Source: Smithella sp. UBA2180
Lineage (GTDB): Bacteria > Desulfobacterota > Syntrophia > Syntrophales > Smithellaceae
Direction of reading: 5' to 3'
DNA: 10,846 nucleotides
Assembly: GCA_002327415.1 (NCBI GenBank)
Contig: DCVU01000183.1
Span: 1 to 10,846, forward strand
The translations under genes and the position numbers were made by a program. The notes beneath the pieces are model-generated. The model worked only from the letters and a program-made list of their open reading frames with translations, searched no databases and was not told the DNA's origin. Positions 1 to 6,826 of the stretch are shown here, one piece after another; within the stretch, counting starts at the first letter, position 1; each line of letters opens with the position of its first letter.

Positions 1-2
1 TG

Positions 3-104
3 GCTAGTTGTGCAAAGGTCTCGATGCCTCTAGCCAACTGGGCTTTGACAATTTCACAGTTGGCTGTTATGTATGAAGGCCGTTTTGATTTGGCGGCAAT
101 ATGA
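3..104 (+). CDS. IS256-family transposase, C-terminal 33 residues only
   Basis: This is an open frame entering from the left edge and ending at TGA 102-104. The visible residues include MPLANWALTISQLAVMYEGR, which matches the conserved tail of IS256/Mutator-family transposases (pattern W-x-MPI-x-NW-x2-x-x-QLAI-x-F-EGR). This tail lies beyond the DDE catalytic core, so no catalytic residue is visible. The call rests on recognising this tail together with the IS-like terminal repeat immediately downstream. Whether the upstream part is intact is unknown. The gene points toward the DUF2845 gene and is unrelated to it. Confidence 0.8.
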   Translation, partial: ASCAKVSMPLANWALTISQLAVMYEGRFDLAAI

Positions 105-112
105 AATTCCCA

Positions 113-137
113 TTTACACAGATTAGTTTACAGTCTC
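113..137. repeat. Putative right terminal inverted repeat of the IS256-family element
   Basis: TTTACACA (113-120) and TTTACAGTCTC (127-137) begin 8 bases after the transposase stop, the layout usual for IS256-family right ends. The mate at the left end is outside the window, so this is inferred from position and sequence character and not from a visible pair. Confidence 0.6.
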
Positions 138-176
138 GAATTCCCTATTAATTATTCTTAATTATATCAAAAGAAA

Positions 177-545
177 TCATTTACCCTGACAATCCGATTT
201 ACCGCTGCCGCGGCCTTCGGTGATTATATTTGTTATTTTACCATCATCAAAAATAAGTTTGTAAATAAAATCATTATCGCCGCAGTTATAGAGCCATGTT
301 TCCAGTTTCTGGCCGCATTTTTTAACTTTTTTTATTTTGCCATATTTATTTGTAGTTGTGTATTGCTGATTGTTCTCACAGGATTTTTCTTTGGATGTAG
401 GTTTGCCGCAAGTTGCCAGTACTTGAGACTTTGAATCTCCTTCAGTGACAAGGCCTGTGCCGCAGCGAAAAGCCAGAGCCTCGTGGGAGGAAAAAGATAA
501 AAAAATAATTGATGCAAAAAGAATAATTGTCATGTTTGTTTTCAT
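177..545 (-). CDS. Small secreted cysteine-rich protein, DUF2845 family
   Basis: This 122-residue protein of unknown function is probably periplasmic. Residues 1-25 form a typical Sec signal peptide: K2 and N4, a hydrophobic run to about residue 18, then a cleavage site ALA|F at 23-26. The mature part starts FRCG and continues with the pattern VTEGDSKSQVLATCGKP, the hallmark of DUF2845 (RCG, then G-D-S, then V-x-x-CG-x-P). Six cysteines remain in the mature chain (28, 46, 56, 77, 88, 119), which suggests disulfide bonds in the periplasm. The ATG is preceded by GGGAG with a 7-base gap; this ribosome site lies inside the end of the upstream methyltransferase gene, and only 3 bases separate the two genes. 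They are therefore almost certainly co-transcribed. The biochemical role is unknown. The IS256 end lies about 40 bases past the stop, with no clear terminator between. Confidence 0.8.
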   Translation of the reverse strand: MKTNMTIILFASIIFLSFSSHEALAFRCGTGLVTEGDSKSQVLATCGKPTSKEKSCENNQQYTTTNKYGKIKKVKKCGQKLETWLYNCGDNDFIYKLIFDDGKITNIITEGRGSGKSDCQGK

Positions 546-548
546 TGT

Positions 549-1487
549 TCATCTCCCTTTTATCAGAATTAAATATTCGTATTTGTAAAGATCGTAAACA
601 AACTGCCGGATAATTTCCTGCTCGCCATTAAACGGCGTTATGAGCCGCAGTGCCGTTCTTACTTTATCGTTAAGATTCAGTGGAAGAAAATCGGCAAAAG
701 CCCCGCGCCTGATTTCATAATTTAGCATTTCTGCGATTTTCTGCAAGTAGGAAAATTTAATAGTAAATTCTTTGTGGCCTTTCAGTGAAATCATTTCGGG
801 AACGCCGGCAGTTTCAAAAGAAAGAAAATGTTTCATTTCTTCGGGAACAACGGCTTCACAGCTATGTTCGCTTAAATATATATATTTGATTCCGGCAAGA
901 CATAACTTCTCCACTATTTCTATGGCGCCAATATTGATGTTTTCGTTTTCATTCAATCCCAGCGGCAAATTATATTTATTGTTAAAATATTCTAACTTAT
1001 CCAGAACGCGGCTGGTATCTTGGTATGGATCATTCCCCTTTTCCTGTTGAATTGCCAAAGCTGGCAGATCGCCAATGTTTTCGTTCAGGATAGCCAAATC
1101 AAAACCAGACAATGCTTCCAGCTGAACTGCCAAAATATCATCCAGCTCGAAATCAACATCAAATGACAGGAGGGTTTCTTTTTGTTTAGCAAGAAGGTAA
1201 GGGGAGATATCGATCATTCTGGCCCGCAGTCGCGGATTTAAAGTCAAAAAATCACGCATTAAATAACCCATGCCGCCGCCTATTTCCAGAATAGAGCGGA
1301 TATTATTGAAGGGAATTATTTCTTTCAGGAAAGAATAAAGATGCTGTCCGAAAGAATAGGGTGATGAAAGTATTTTGCGGCAGGGGCTGTTGACAGGTTC
1401 CAGAGAATTGCAGACGGTAAGTTCCCAGCCCAGCGAATTTAAATCATGCTGATGATAATCTGCGGTTGAATTAATAATATATTTCAT
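549..1487 (-). CDS. SAM-dependent methyltransferase-like protein, distantly MidA/NDUFAF7-like
   Basis: This 312-residue cytoplasmic protein has no signal peptide or membrane segment. Residues 67-74 (LEIGGGMG) are the glycine-rich SAM-binding loop (motif I). The acidic residue of strand 2 is D93, in IDISPYLLAKQ. D116-D117 precede strand 4, and LAILNENIGDLPAL (131-144) is a motif IV-like segment. SPxLxxxQ followed by NExxDxLP resembles the MidA/NDUFAF7 group, which methylates arginine in a respiratory complex I subunit in mitochondria. The similarity looks distant and the substrate here is not known. The C-terminal half (about 180-312) has no motif I recognise. The start ATG has only a weak ribosome site: GGAG lies about 20 bases upstream, too far to be convincing. 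It is the first gene of a probable two-gene unit with the DUF2845 gene, and is divergent from addB. GC is lower by eye than in addAB. Confidence 0.65.
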   Translation of the reverse strand: MKYIINSTADYHQHDLNSLGWELTVCNSLEPVNSPCRKILSSPYSFGQHLYSFLKEIIPFNNIRSILEIGGGMGYLMRDFLTLNPRLRARMIDISPYLLAKQKETLLSFDVDFELDDILAVQLEALSGFDLAILNENIGDLPALAIQQEKGNDPYQDTSRVLDKLEYFNNKYNLPLGLNENENINIGAIEIVEKLCLAGIKYIYLSEHSCEAVVPEEMKHFLSFETAGVPEMISLKGHKEFTIKFSYLQKIAEMLNYEIRRGAFADFLPLNLNDKVRTALRLITPFNGEQEIIRQFVYDLYKYEYLILIKGR

Positions 1488-1532
1488 AAATGGTTAAGTA
1501 AAAATATTTTTCTCCTTGTTATACCACGGGCA

Positions 1533-1591
1533 TAATACCAAGTAAGCTTTCAAAAATTTATATCTTAATTTTTGAAAGCAACTTGGTATTA
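1533..1591. repeat. Long imperfect palindrome in the divergent spacer (hairpin or MITE-like)
   Basis: TAATACCAAGT (1533-1543) pairs with ACTTGGTATTA (1581-1591), and GCTTTCAAAAATT (1546-1558) pairs with AATTTTTGAAAGC (1567-1579). The result is 24 perfect base pairs interrupted by one AA/A bulge, with an 8-base loop. There is no T-run after either arm that would mark a normal terminator for a flanking gene, and both neighbouring genes point away from it. It could be a dispersed palindromic repeat, a regulatory structure, or a large operator. No second copy is visible in this window. Confidence 0.75.
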
Positions 1592-1592
1592 C

Positions 1593-1610
1593 CATAATTT
1601 GAAAATTATG
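1593..1610. repeat. Short AT-rich hairpin next to the long palindrome
   Basis: CATAATT (1593-1599) pairs with AATTATG (1604-1610) around a TGAA tetraloop. It sits one base after the long palindrome and about 36 bases before the addB start. It could be an operator dyad in the addB promoter region, or part of the same repeat unit. AT-rich palindromes of this size occur by chance, so its function is uncertain. Confidence 0.45.
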
Positions 1611-1645
1611 CTATTAAAATTCGACAATGTCCGCGGGGAGGCAAA

Positions 1646-4033
1646 TTGTCGCGATATTCTAAAAATATAATCGAGCTTCTGCGCTCTGATCATCCAGATC
1701 TGTCCGCCTGGACAATCATTTGCGCCAGCGACAGGGCTATTGATCCTGCTCAGTACCTTATCCACAACGAGCTGGGCGGTATACTTCCCAAAGTCGAAGG
1801 TCTTAATTCCTACATAACCAGAAAGAGCAGCGAAAGATTGAAACTTGAGCCTGTTCCCGGTGACGAGCAGTTGCTTTACTTTATCCAGTTCATTGCCCAA
1901 AGATTTACGGCTGAGCCATACCCCGCGCGGCGCGCCACAAATCTTTTGCCCCTTATCGCCAAACTTGCGGAATATAAAATCAGCAGGGAAACGATTTGTG
2001 GCGCGGAGCGGTTTACCGATGATGAATGGGCCAGACTCGAAGAATATCTGGAAACCGCGCAGGCTTTTCGCAAGTGGCTCGCAAAATTAAATTTCTTCAT
2101 GCCGCAACTGGAAATAGCGGCGCTCGAAGAAATTAATCCCGGCGAAAAGGAATTATTTATCGGACTTCCCGAGATAACGCCGGTGACAGAGCGCTTCTAC
2201 AGAAAGATAAAAAAAGAGCGATTATTTATCGATCAGCCGCTTTTCGGTTCCGATTTATCCGGGCCGGAAAAGCTGCCTTTTGATTCGGCAAAAAATCTTG
2301 TGTTGTCATTCGGCGGCAGGGTTGCGTCCTCAGATGGAACGGGCATTGAACTGGTCTCGCTTGCCGGACTTCATGCCCTGGTTGACTTTGTCACGCAGGA
2401 GGTTTCCACGTTCCTAAAAGATAGGTCTGTCAACGATCAGCTTATGATATTCCTGCTTGATGAATCACTAACTGCGATGCTCTGGAACAGATCTCTTCGC
2501 CTGTTTGGGAATGCCGTCAATCTTGCAGTCTGGCTGCCGTTTGCGACAACTGCGGCGGGTAGACGGTTGCTTATTGAAATAGAAAAGGCTGGACATTCAG
2601 GTCTGATGCCCGATTTTAAAAAATTTGCCACGACCTGCGCGATGGAATTATCTAAAAATAGAGAAAATTACGTGCGTGAGGAATGCGAGGCTCTGGAAGC
2701 GGCCATATCTTTTTCTACTCTCCTTGATTTTTGGAAAGAGAGGCTGGGGCGCAATCTGGCCGATGCCGCAAGAATGCTGATCGAAACAAAAAAATTCCGT
2801 GTCACGGGAAGCAGGTCGGCGCCGGTGCAGGTTGCCGGTTTCGGCCATGTTTCGGGAGATAAATTCGAGAGAGGTTTGATACTTTCTCTGGATGCGGGCA
2901 TTATGCCTTCGCAGCCTTTTGAAGGACCTTTCATCAATCCGGTACATGTCCCGCAGATGCGAAAAAGTGTGTTTGAATATGAGGATCTTGTTTTCAGGCA
3001 GATTCTGTCGCAGGGCGGCGGAGTCAAAATAGTAGGGGTGAACGATACAATAAGGGAGCGAACGCCGAGTTACTACATGAGTCTGCTGGCGCAGGAATTC
3101 GGAAAACCAATCACGGCAACAGCGTTTAAAGAATTGCTTCCCGCAAGGTCAGATAAAGAAAAGACAGCGATAGTAATTGATGAGAAACTGAGAAACAGGC
3201 TCAAAGATTTCACCTATTCGTTTTCCAGCCTTACCAGGATTCTGGCCTGTCCGTTTTTGTTCTACCATCAATATATTCTCGGGATGGCGCCTCCTGCGTT
3301 TATGGATGATGATGAAAAAATAAATATGCAGATGGGAAGTTTTGTTCATAAATTCCTTTATCAGCTCTCGACCGGTCCAAAAGAAAAGTTCGATGATTGG
3401 GAGAAGCTTTTTGACAGATTGTGGGAAAATGATGAAAACGCCGAGGTGAGAGACATTGACGGGATTAATATCTACATGCTCAACGCGAAAATTTTATTAC
3501 AGGAGATATACGCGGATGAGAAAGATTCCGGAGCGCGCGTGATTTTTGCCGACAATGCCATATCATGCGAGGAAAAATTCAAAGGGATGATCGCCGGGAG
3601 TTATAAAATAACCGGCCGAACGGATCGGCTGGCTAACATCGCGGGACGAACTGAGGTTATTGATTTCAAGTATTCAAAAAAACAAAGCAAGTACGAACTC
3701 CCTAGGAAATCAACTGTGCTGGAGCGCTTTAAAGAAAAAGGTGTTTTGCACCCCGCGGCACAACTTGTTATCTATCAGCACTTTAATAAAGAGGCACAAG
3801 GCGCGCGCTTTTATTTTCTGAAGGAACCATCAAAAGAGCGGGAAATAGAGCTTCCTGCTGAAGAAAGCGCTAATGCCCAAGACCTGATGCTGGCCATTAA
3901 GGAGCGTCTGGACGCGATAATCGGCGGCGATGAACTTCAGCCTGAGCATAATTGTTTGGAATGTGAATCCTGCCGGTTTCAGGCATTATGCGGCAGGGAA
4001 GATTATTATAAAACTGCCCGGGGGAATATCTGA
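1646..4033 (+). CDS. addB: AddB-type helicase-nuclease subunit with Fe-S PD-(D/E)XK nuclease domain
   Basis: This is the partner of the downstream AddA in the AddAB helicase-nuclease, which resects double-strand DNA ends for RecA-dependent repair and degrades linear foreign DNA. The nuclease core is in GRTDRL (D660) and EVIDFKYSK (D673-x-K675). The iron-sulfur staple shows as C535 in ILACPFLFYH plus C773-x2-C776-x5-C782, the same spacing as in Bacillus AddB; C770 is extra. No Walker A motif is present, consistent with AddB's inactivated helicase fold. At 795 residues it is clearly shorter than usual AddB (about 1000-1200), mainly in the N-terminal helicase-like part. The start is TTG with GGGGAGG 4 bases upstream; the in-frame stop at 1595-1597 excludes an earlier ATG. 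The TGA overlaps the addA ATG by one base. It could equally be annotated as a generic PD-(D/E)XK nuclease family protein, but context and Fe-S cysteines favour AddB. Confidence 0.88.
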   Translation: MSRYSKNIIELLRSDHPDLSAWTIICASDRAIDPAQYLIHNELGGILPKVEGLNSYITRKSSERLKLEPVPGDEQLLYFIQFIAQRFTAEPYPARRATNLLPLIAKLAEYKISRETICGAERFTDDEWARLEEYLETAQAFRKWLAKLNFFMPQLEIAALEEINPGEKELFIGLPEITPVTERFYRKIKKERLFIDQPLFGSDLSGPEKLPFDSAKNLVLSFGGRVASSDGTGIELVSLAGLHALVDFVTQEVSTFLKDRSVNDQLMIFLLDESLTAMLWNRSLRLFGNAVNLAVWLPFATTAAGRRLLIEIEKAGHSGLMPDFKKFATTCAMELSKNRENYVREECEALEAAISFSTLLDFWKERLGRNLADAARMLIETKKFRVTGSRSAPVQVAGFGHVSGDKFERGLILSLDAGIMPSQPFEGPFINPVHVPQMRKSVFEYEDLVFRQILSQGGGVKIVGVNDTIRERTPSYYMSLLAQEFGKPITATAFKELLPARSDKEKTAIVIDEKLRNRLKDFTYSFSSLTRILACPFLFYHQYILGMAPPAFMDDDEKINMQMGSFVHKFLYQLSTGPKEKFDDWEKLFDRLWENDENAEVRDIDGINIYMLNAKILLQEIYADEKDSGARVIFADNAISCEEKFKGMIAGSYKITGRTDRLANIAGRTEVIDFKYSKKQSKYELPRKSTVLERFKEKGVLHPAAQLVIYQHFNKEAQGARFYFLKEPSKEREIELPAEESANAQDLMLAIKERLDAIIGGDELQPEHNCLECESCRFQALCGREDYYKTARGNI

Positions 4034-6816
4034 TGAAAAGTATTCTTCTGAAAGCGTCCGCTGGTTCGGGAAAAACAACAAGGCTCACCGATGAGGTCTT
4101 CAAAAGGATATTTATCGGCGGCAAATTCATCACTGCGCTTACCTTTACACGCGCGGCTACTACCGAGATGCGCTCCAGGATAATGGAAAAGATAGCATCA
4201 AAAAAGGAACTGCCTCTATTGGATCGTTTACGGCTGATCATGGAGGCAGGCCGCGTCGGGTATTCGACAATCGACGCATTTTTTTATCGGCTATTTGCCG
4301 CGTTTGGATTTGCGCCGAAGCTTGCAGACGAGAAGGCGCAGATAGAACTATTGCGAGAGATAGAAGTCCTTTTTCGTGACAACGTAATGCAGAGCGGTAA
4401 AGCCAATAAGTTAATCGTGGCGGCCAAAATATTAAGGACAGACATGGACACGCTTTGGGGTCCTCTGGCGGATGAACAGACGATTGAACGCTGTCTGCTG
4501 GATATGACCAGGCTTGAAGATCTTGATGATCTTATGAAAGAAAACGGAGTTTTGAGAAATACACTGGAATCTATTAGTGAAAAAGCCAAATCTTTATCGG
4601 AGCAGGTGACACCTAATGTTAACAAATTGGTTGTAAATGCTTTGGCCGATTTTGATAGTTTTATTTCCAAGACAGTCTCGACTCATTCTGATTTGGAAAA
4701 TTACAAGAGCTTGGGCAAGACAATAAAGTGGGATGAAAAACCGTATTCAGATCTTAACAATATTTTCAAAGATTACAGAAAAACAGCCGAGAAGCTGTCT
4801 ATCAACAAGGCTCTTCTTCGGGAGCTGGCTGTGGCCTTTCTTTGCGAAATATATCTGGAAGCGGCTGACGCTGTAAAGAACGAAAAAGGATTGATATTTT
4901 TCTCCGATGTACGCAGAGGCCTCCTTGCTCTTGACGGTGCGGCATCGAGTGAACGTCCGAAGCTCATGAGCAACTACTTTTCTCTGGGACTTGACCGGAC
5001 GGAGCATCTGCTGATTGACGAATTTCAGGATACCTCAAAAGGTGATATCGATATATTGCTTCCCCTGATTGACGAGATTTTATCCGGCGAGGGAGAGCGC
5101 GGCGAAAGGTCGTTCTTTGCCGTGGGCGATTGGAAACAAATGATTTACGGGTGGCGCGGCGCGGACCGCGAGGCTCTGGAAGAGTCCATCGAAAAATACA
5201 TAAAAAACAACATAATCACGGAAAGTTCGCTCGAATACAATTTCCGAAGCACACCTCTGCTTATTTCTTTTTTCAATGAACTGGTCGAAAATCTCTTTAC
5301 CGGAAAAGAGAGAACCGAAACACAGAAACCTCCTGAGGAAATGAAAACTTTTGACGGCTTGTCAGAGGTGAATCGAGTTGAGCTGGAAAAAGACGGCGCT
5401 TCGCAAGAAACTTTCTATCAAACGATCTTTGAATATTTAAAGAAGAAAAAGGCGGAGTATGGCTGTCCCTGGGGAGACATGGCGGTGCTTGCTGTGACCA
5501 ACAACCATGTGCAGAAGATAGAAGCCGAGTTGCTCAAGAACGATATTAGAGTATCAGCGGTGAAAGGAAGACAGCTTCTTTCGACTCCCGAAGGTGTCGC
5601 GGTAATGTTTTTTATTGCCGGCGTTCTGGCAGAGGATGACACCCGATTTGTTGCCACAGCGGCAACCTCGCCGTTATGGAGAGATATATTCGGCAATATT
5701 GAGGATATACGGGCCCATTTTGCGCAAAGGTTTCCCCGGCCTTTCGGGTTGATGGCGGTCAGTTGCGCGATTGAAATGATGCGCGGGAAACTGCCCGCGA
5801 CAATACTTGATATTTGGCAGGATGAGGCGAAGGCATTTTTCAGTGAAGGCGGCGCCGACGTGGATGGTTTTCTTCTCCGGATGTTCAACATCAGGTTTAG
5901 CGTAAAAGTGCCGGAGTCTGAGGACAGTGAAAATATCAAGGTTGATACTATCCACGGCACGAAAGGGCTGCAGTTTAAACACGTATTTATTTTCTGGAAT
6001 GAGGAAGAAAGAGAGACGCCTTTTTATCTGGGATCTGAAAAGTGTCATGTTCAATTTTCAGGTGATGAGATTAAGTTGTTGCGTGCGAGCGATTTGGCAA
6101 TTGCCAGAGACATCATTGAAATGCACGAAATAAATCTGGCGCGGCTGCGCCGGGAAAAGGCAAATGTTTTCTATGTCGCCGCAACGAGGGCCATCCGGAC
6201 ACTCACCGTTTTTCAGCCGAAAAAAAAGGGTGAAAGCTACAAACGTGTCCATCAGGCAGTGCTGGACACGTTTGCGCGTTTTGCGCCGGATGGAAGTAGA
6301 AAAGAGATATGCTTTACGTCCGGCAAGCCGGAAGAACCTCAACCCTCAACAACATATAATGTGCCCGCAAAACATAATGACGAGCCCGAAAAATACGGCG
6401 AGATTGATCCGGCGCTTATATCTTCCTATATTAAGGATGGCATTATGAGAGGTGATAGGCTTCACCGCTGGCTGGCCAAGGTTATTGATCAGATGGTACT
6501 TCCGCCGGCCGGAGAACTAAACGATGAAGAATATGAGGCGGCGATTCGTTTTGTTGAAAGGAGTGATGTTTCCCCCGTAATGTTCCGGCCGGGCAACCTC
6601 TATGTCGAGCAACAGATATCGGATAAAGAAAGCTTTGGTATTGTGGATAGGATGATCGTGTCGGACAGTCTCATTACGATTATTGATTATAAATCCGGTT
6701 CCATGAGAGGACTCAGGCAGAAATACGATGAACAGCTCAGGCGTTACACAAAGATTATGGAAACACTCTATCCGCAAAGAAGGGTCGAATATTATATGCT
6801 TTCGATAGATATTTGA
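4033..6816 (+). CDS. addA: AddA-type UvrD-family helicase with C-terminal RecB-like nuclease
   Basis: This is the ATP-driven 3'-5' helicase motor and second nuclease of AddAB. All superfamily 1A motifs are visible: Walker A ASAGSGKT (8-15), TFTRAATTEMR (motif Ia), DEFQDTS (motif II, D329-E330), GDWKQMIYGWRGA (motif III, from 365), EYNFRSTP (motif IV, around 403), DTIHGTKGLQF (motif V, 638-648), and FYVAATRA (motif VI, 713-720, with R719 as arginine finger). The C-terminal PD-(D/E)XK nuclease shows D872 in IVDR, D885-Y-K887 in IIDYKSG, and a QLRRY (QxxxY) helix after it. At 927 residues it is compact compared with about 1200 in Bacillus. The ATG overlaps the addB stop (TGATG) with GGGGGA 7 bases before it, so translation is probably coupled. 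The paired nuclease subunit upstream argues against a stand-alone UvrD or a RecB. Its stop lies 10 bases from the stop of the convergent antiporter gene, with no terminator between. Confidence 0.93.
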   Translation: MKSILLKASAGSGKTTRLTDEVFKRIFIGGKFITALTFTRAATTEMRSRIMEKIASKKELPLLDRLRLIMEAGRVGYSTIDAFFYRLFAAFGFAPKLADEKAQIELLREIEVLFRDNVMQSGKANKLIVAAKILRTDMDTLWGPLADEQTIERCLLDMTRLEDLDDLMKENGVLRNTLESISEKAKSLSEQVTPNVNKLVVNALADFDSFISKTVSTHSDLENYKSLGKTIKWDEKPYSDLNNIFKDYRKTAEKLSINKALLRELAVAFLCEIYLEAADAVKNEKGLIFFSDVRRGLLALDGAASSERPKLMSNYFSLGLDRTEHLLIDEFQDTSKGDIDILLPLIDEILSGEGERGERSFFAVGDWKQMIYGWRGADREALEESIEKYIKNNIITESSLEYNFRSTPLLISFFNELVENLFTGKERTETQKPPEEMKTFDGLSEVNRVELEKDGASQETFYQTIFEYLKKKKAEYGCPWGDMAVLAVTNNHVQKIEAELLKNDIRVSAVKGRQLLSTPEGVAVMFFIAGVLAEDDTRFVATAATSPLWRDIFGNIEDIRAHFAQRFPRPFGLMAVSCAIEMMRGKLPATILDIWQDEAKAFFSEGGADVDGFLLRMFNIRFSVKVPESEDSENIKVDTIHGTKGLQFKHVFIFWNEEERETPFYLGSEKCHVQFSGDEIKLLRASDLAIARDIIEMHEINLARLRREKANVFYVAATRAIRTLTVFQPKKKGESYKRVHQAVLDTFARFAPDGSRKEICFTSGKPEEPQPSTTYNVPAKHNDEPEKYGEIDPALISSYIKDGIMRGDRLHRWLAKVIDQMVLPPAGELNDEEYEAAIRFVERSDVSPVMFRPGNLYVEQQISDKESFGIVDRMIVSDSLITIIDYKSGSMRGLRQKYDEQLRRYTKIMETLYPQRRVEYYMLSIDI

Positions 6817-6826
6817 TGAATTTTTA

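Larger units (their letters stand above)
1..137 (+). mobile_element. Right end of an IS256-family insertion sequence (left part outside window)
   Basis: The window opens inside the 3' end of an IS256 (Mutator-type) transposase gene whose stop lies at 102-104. Just after it comes TTTACACA at 113-120, followed by TTTACAGTCTC at 127-137. IS256-family elements typically end with a TTTACACA-type block inside the terminal inverted repeat a few bases after the transposase stop. The outer boundary is set by eye at about 137. The left end and the target-site duplication lie outside the window, so completeness and activity cannot be judged. Confidence 0.8.

Noticed and set aside
1..65. Alternative hairpins using TGGCTAG (1-7), CTAGCCA (30-36), AGCCAACTG (32-40) and CAGTTGGCT (57-65), which look like an attenuator.
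   Set aside because: They lie inside the transposase coding frame (conserved NWALTISQLA region), so the pairing is most simply a by-product of coding sequence.
146..168. AT-rich partial dyad (TTAATTATTCTTAATTA) downstream of the DUF2845 stop.
   Set aside because: The stem is weak, AT-only and without a T-run, so it is not convincing as a terminator.
1572..1612. Possible addB promoters: TTGAAA (1572-1577) with TAATTT (1595-1600), and TTGGTA (1584-1589) with TATGCT (1607-1612), both with 17-base spacers.
   Set aside because: Each has a weak -10 box or two mismatches per hexamer, and both overlap the palindrome arms; neither is strong enough to annotate.
5418..5960. Long open frame of 180 codons on the minus strand inside addA.
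   Set aside because: It is antisense to conserved helicase sequence, with low-complexity Ser/Ala-rich translation and no ribosome site; it is a shadow of addA.
1646..6816. The nuclease-helicase pair as a possible new defence system.
   Set aside because: All motifs fit AddB and AddA, a known repair and exonuclease complex; nothing defence-specific is adjacent.
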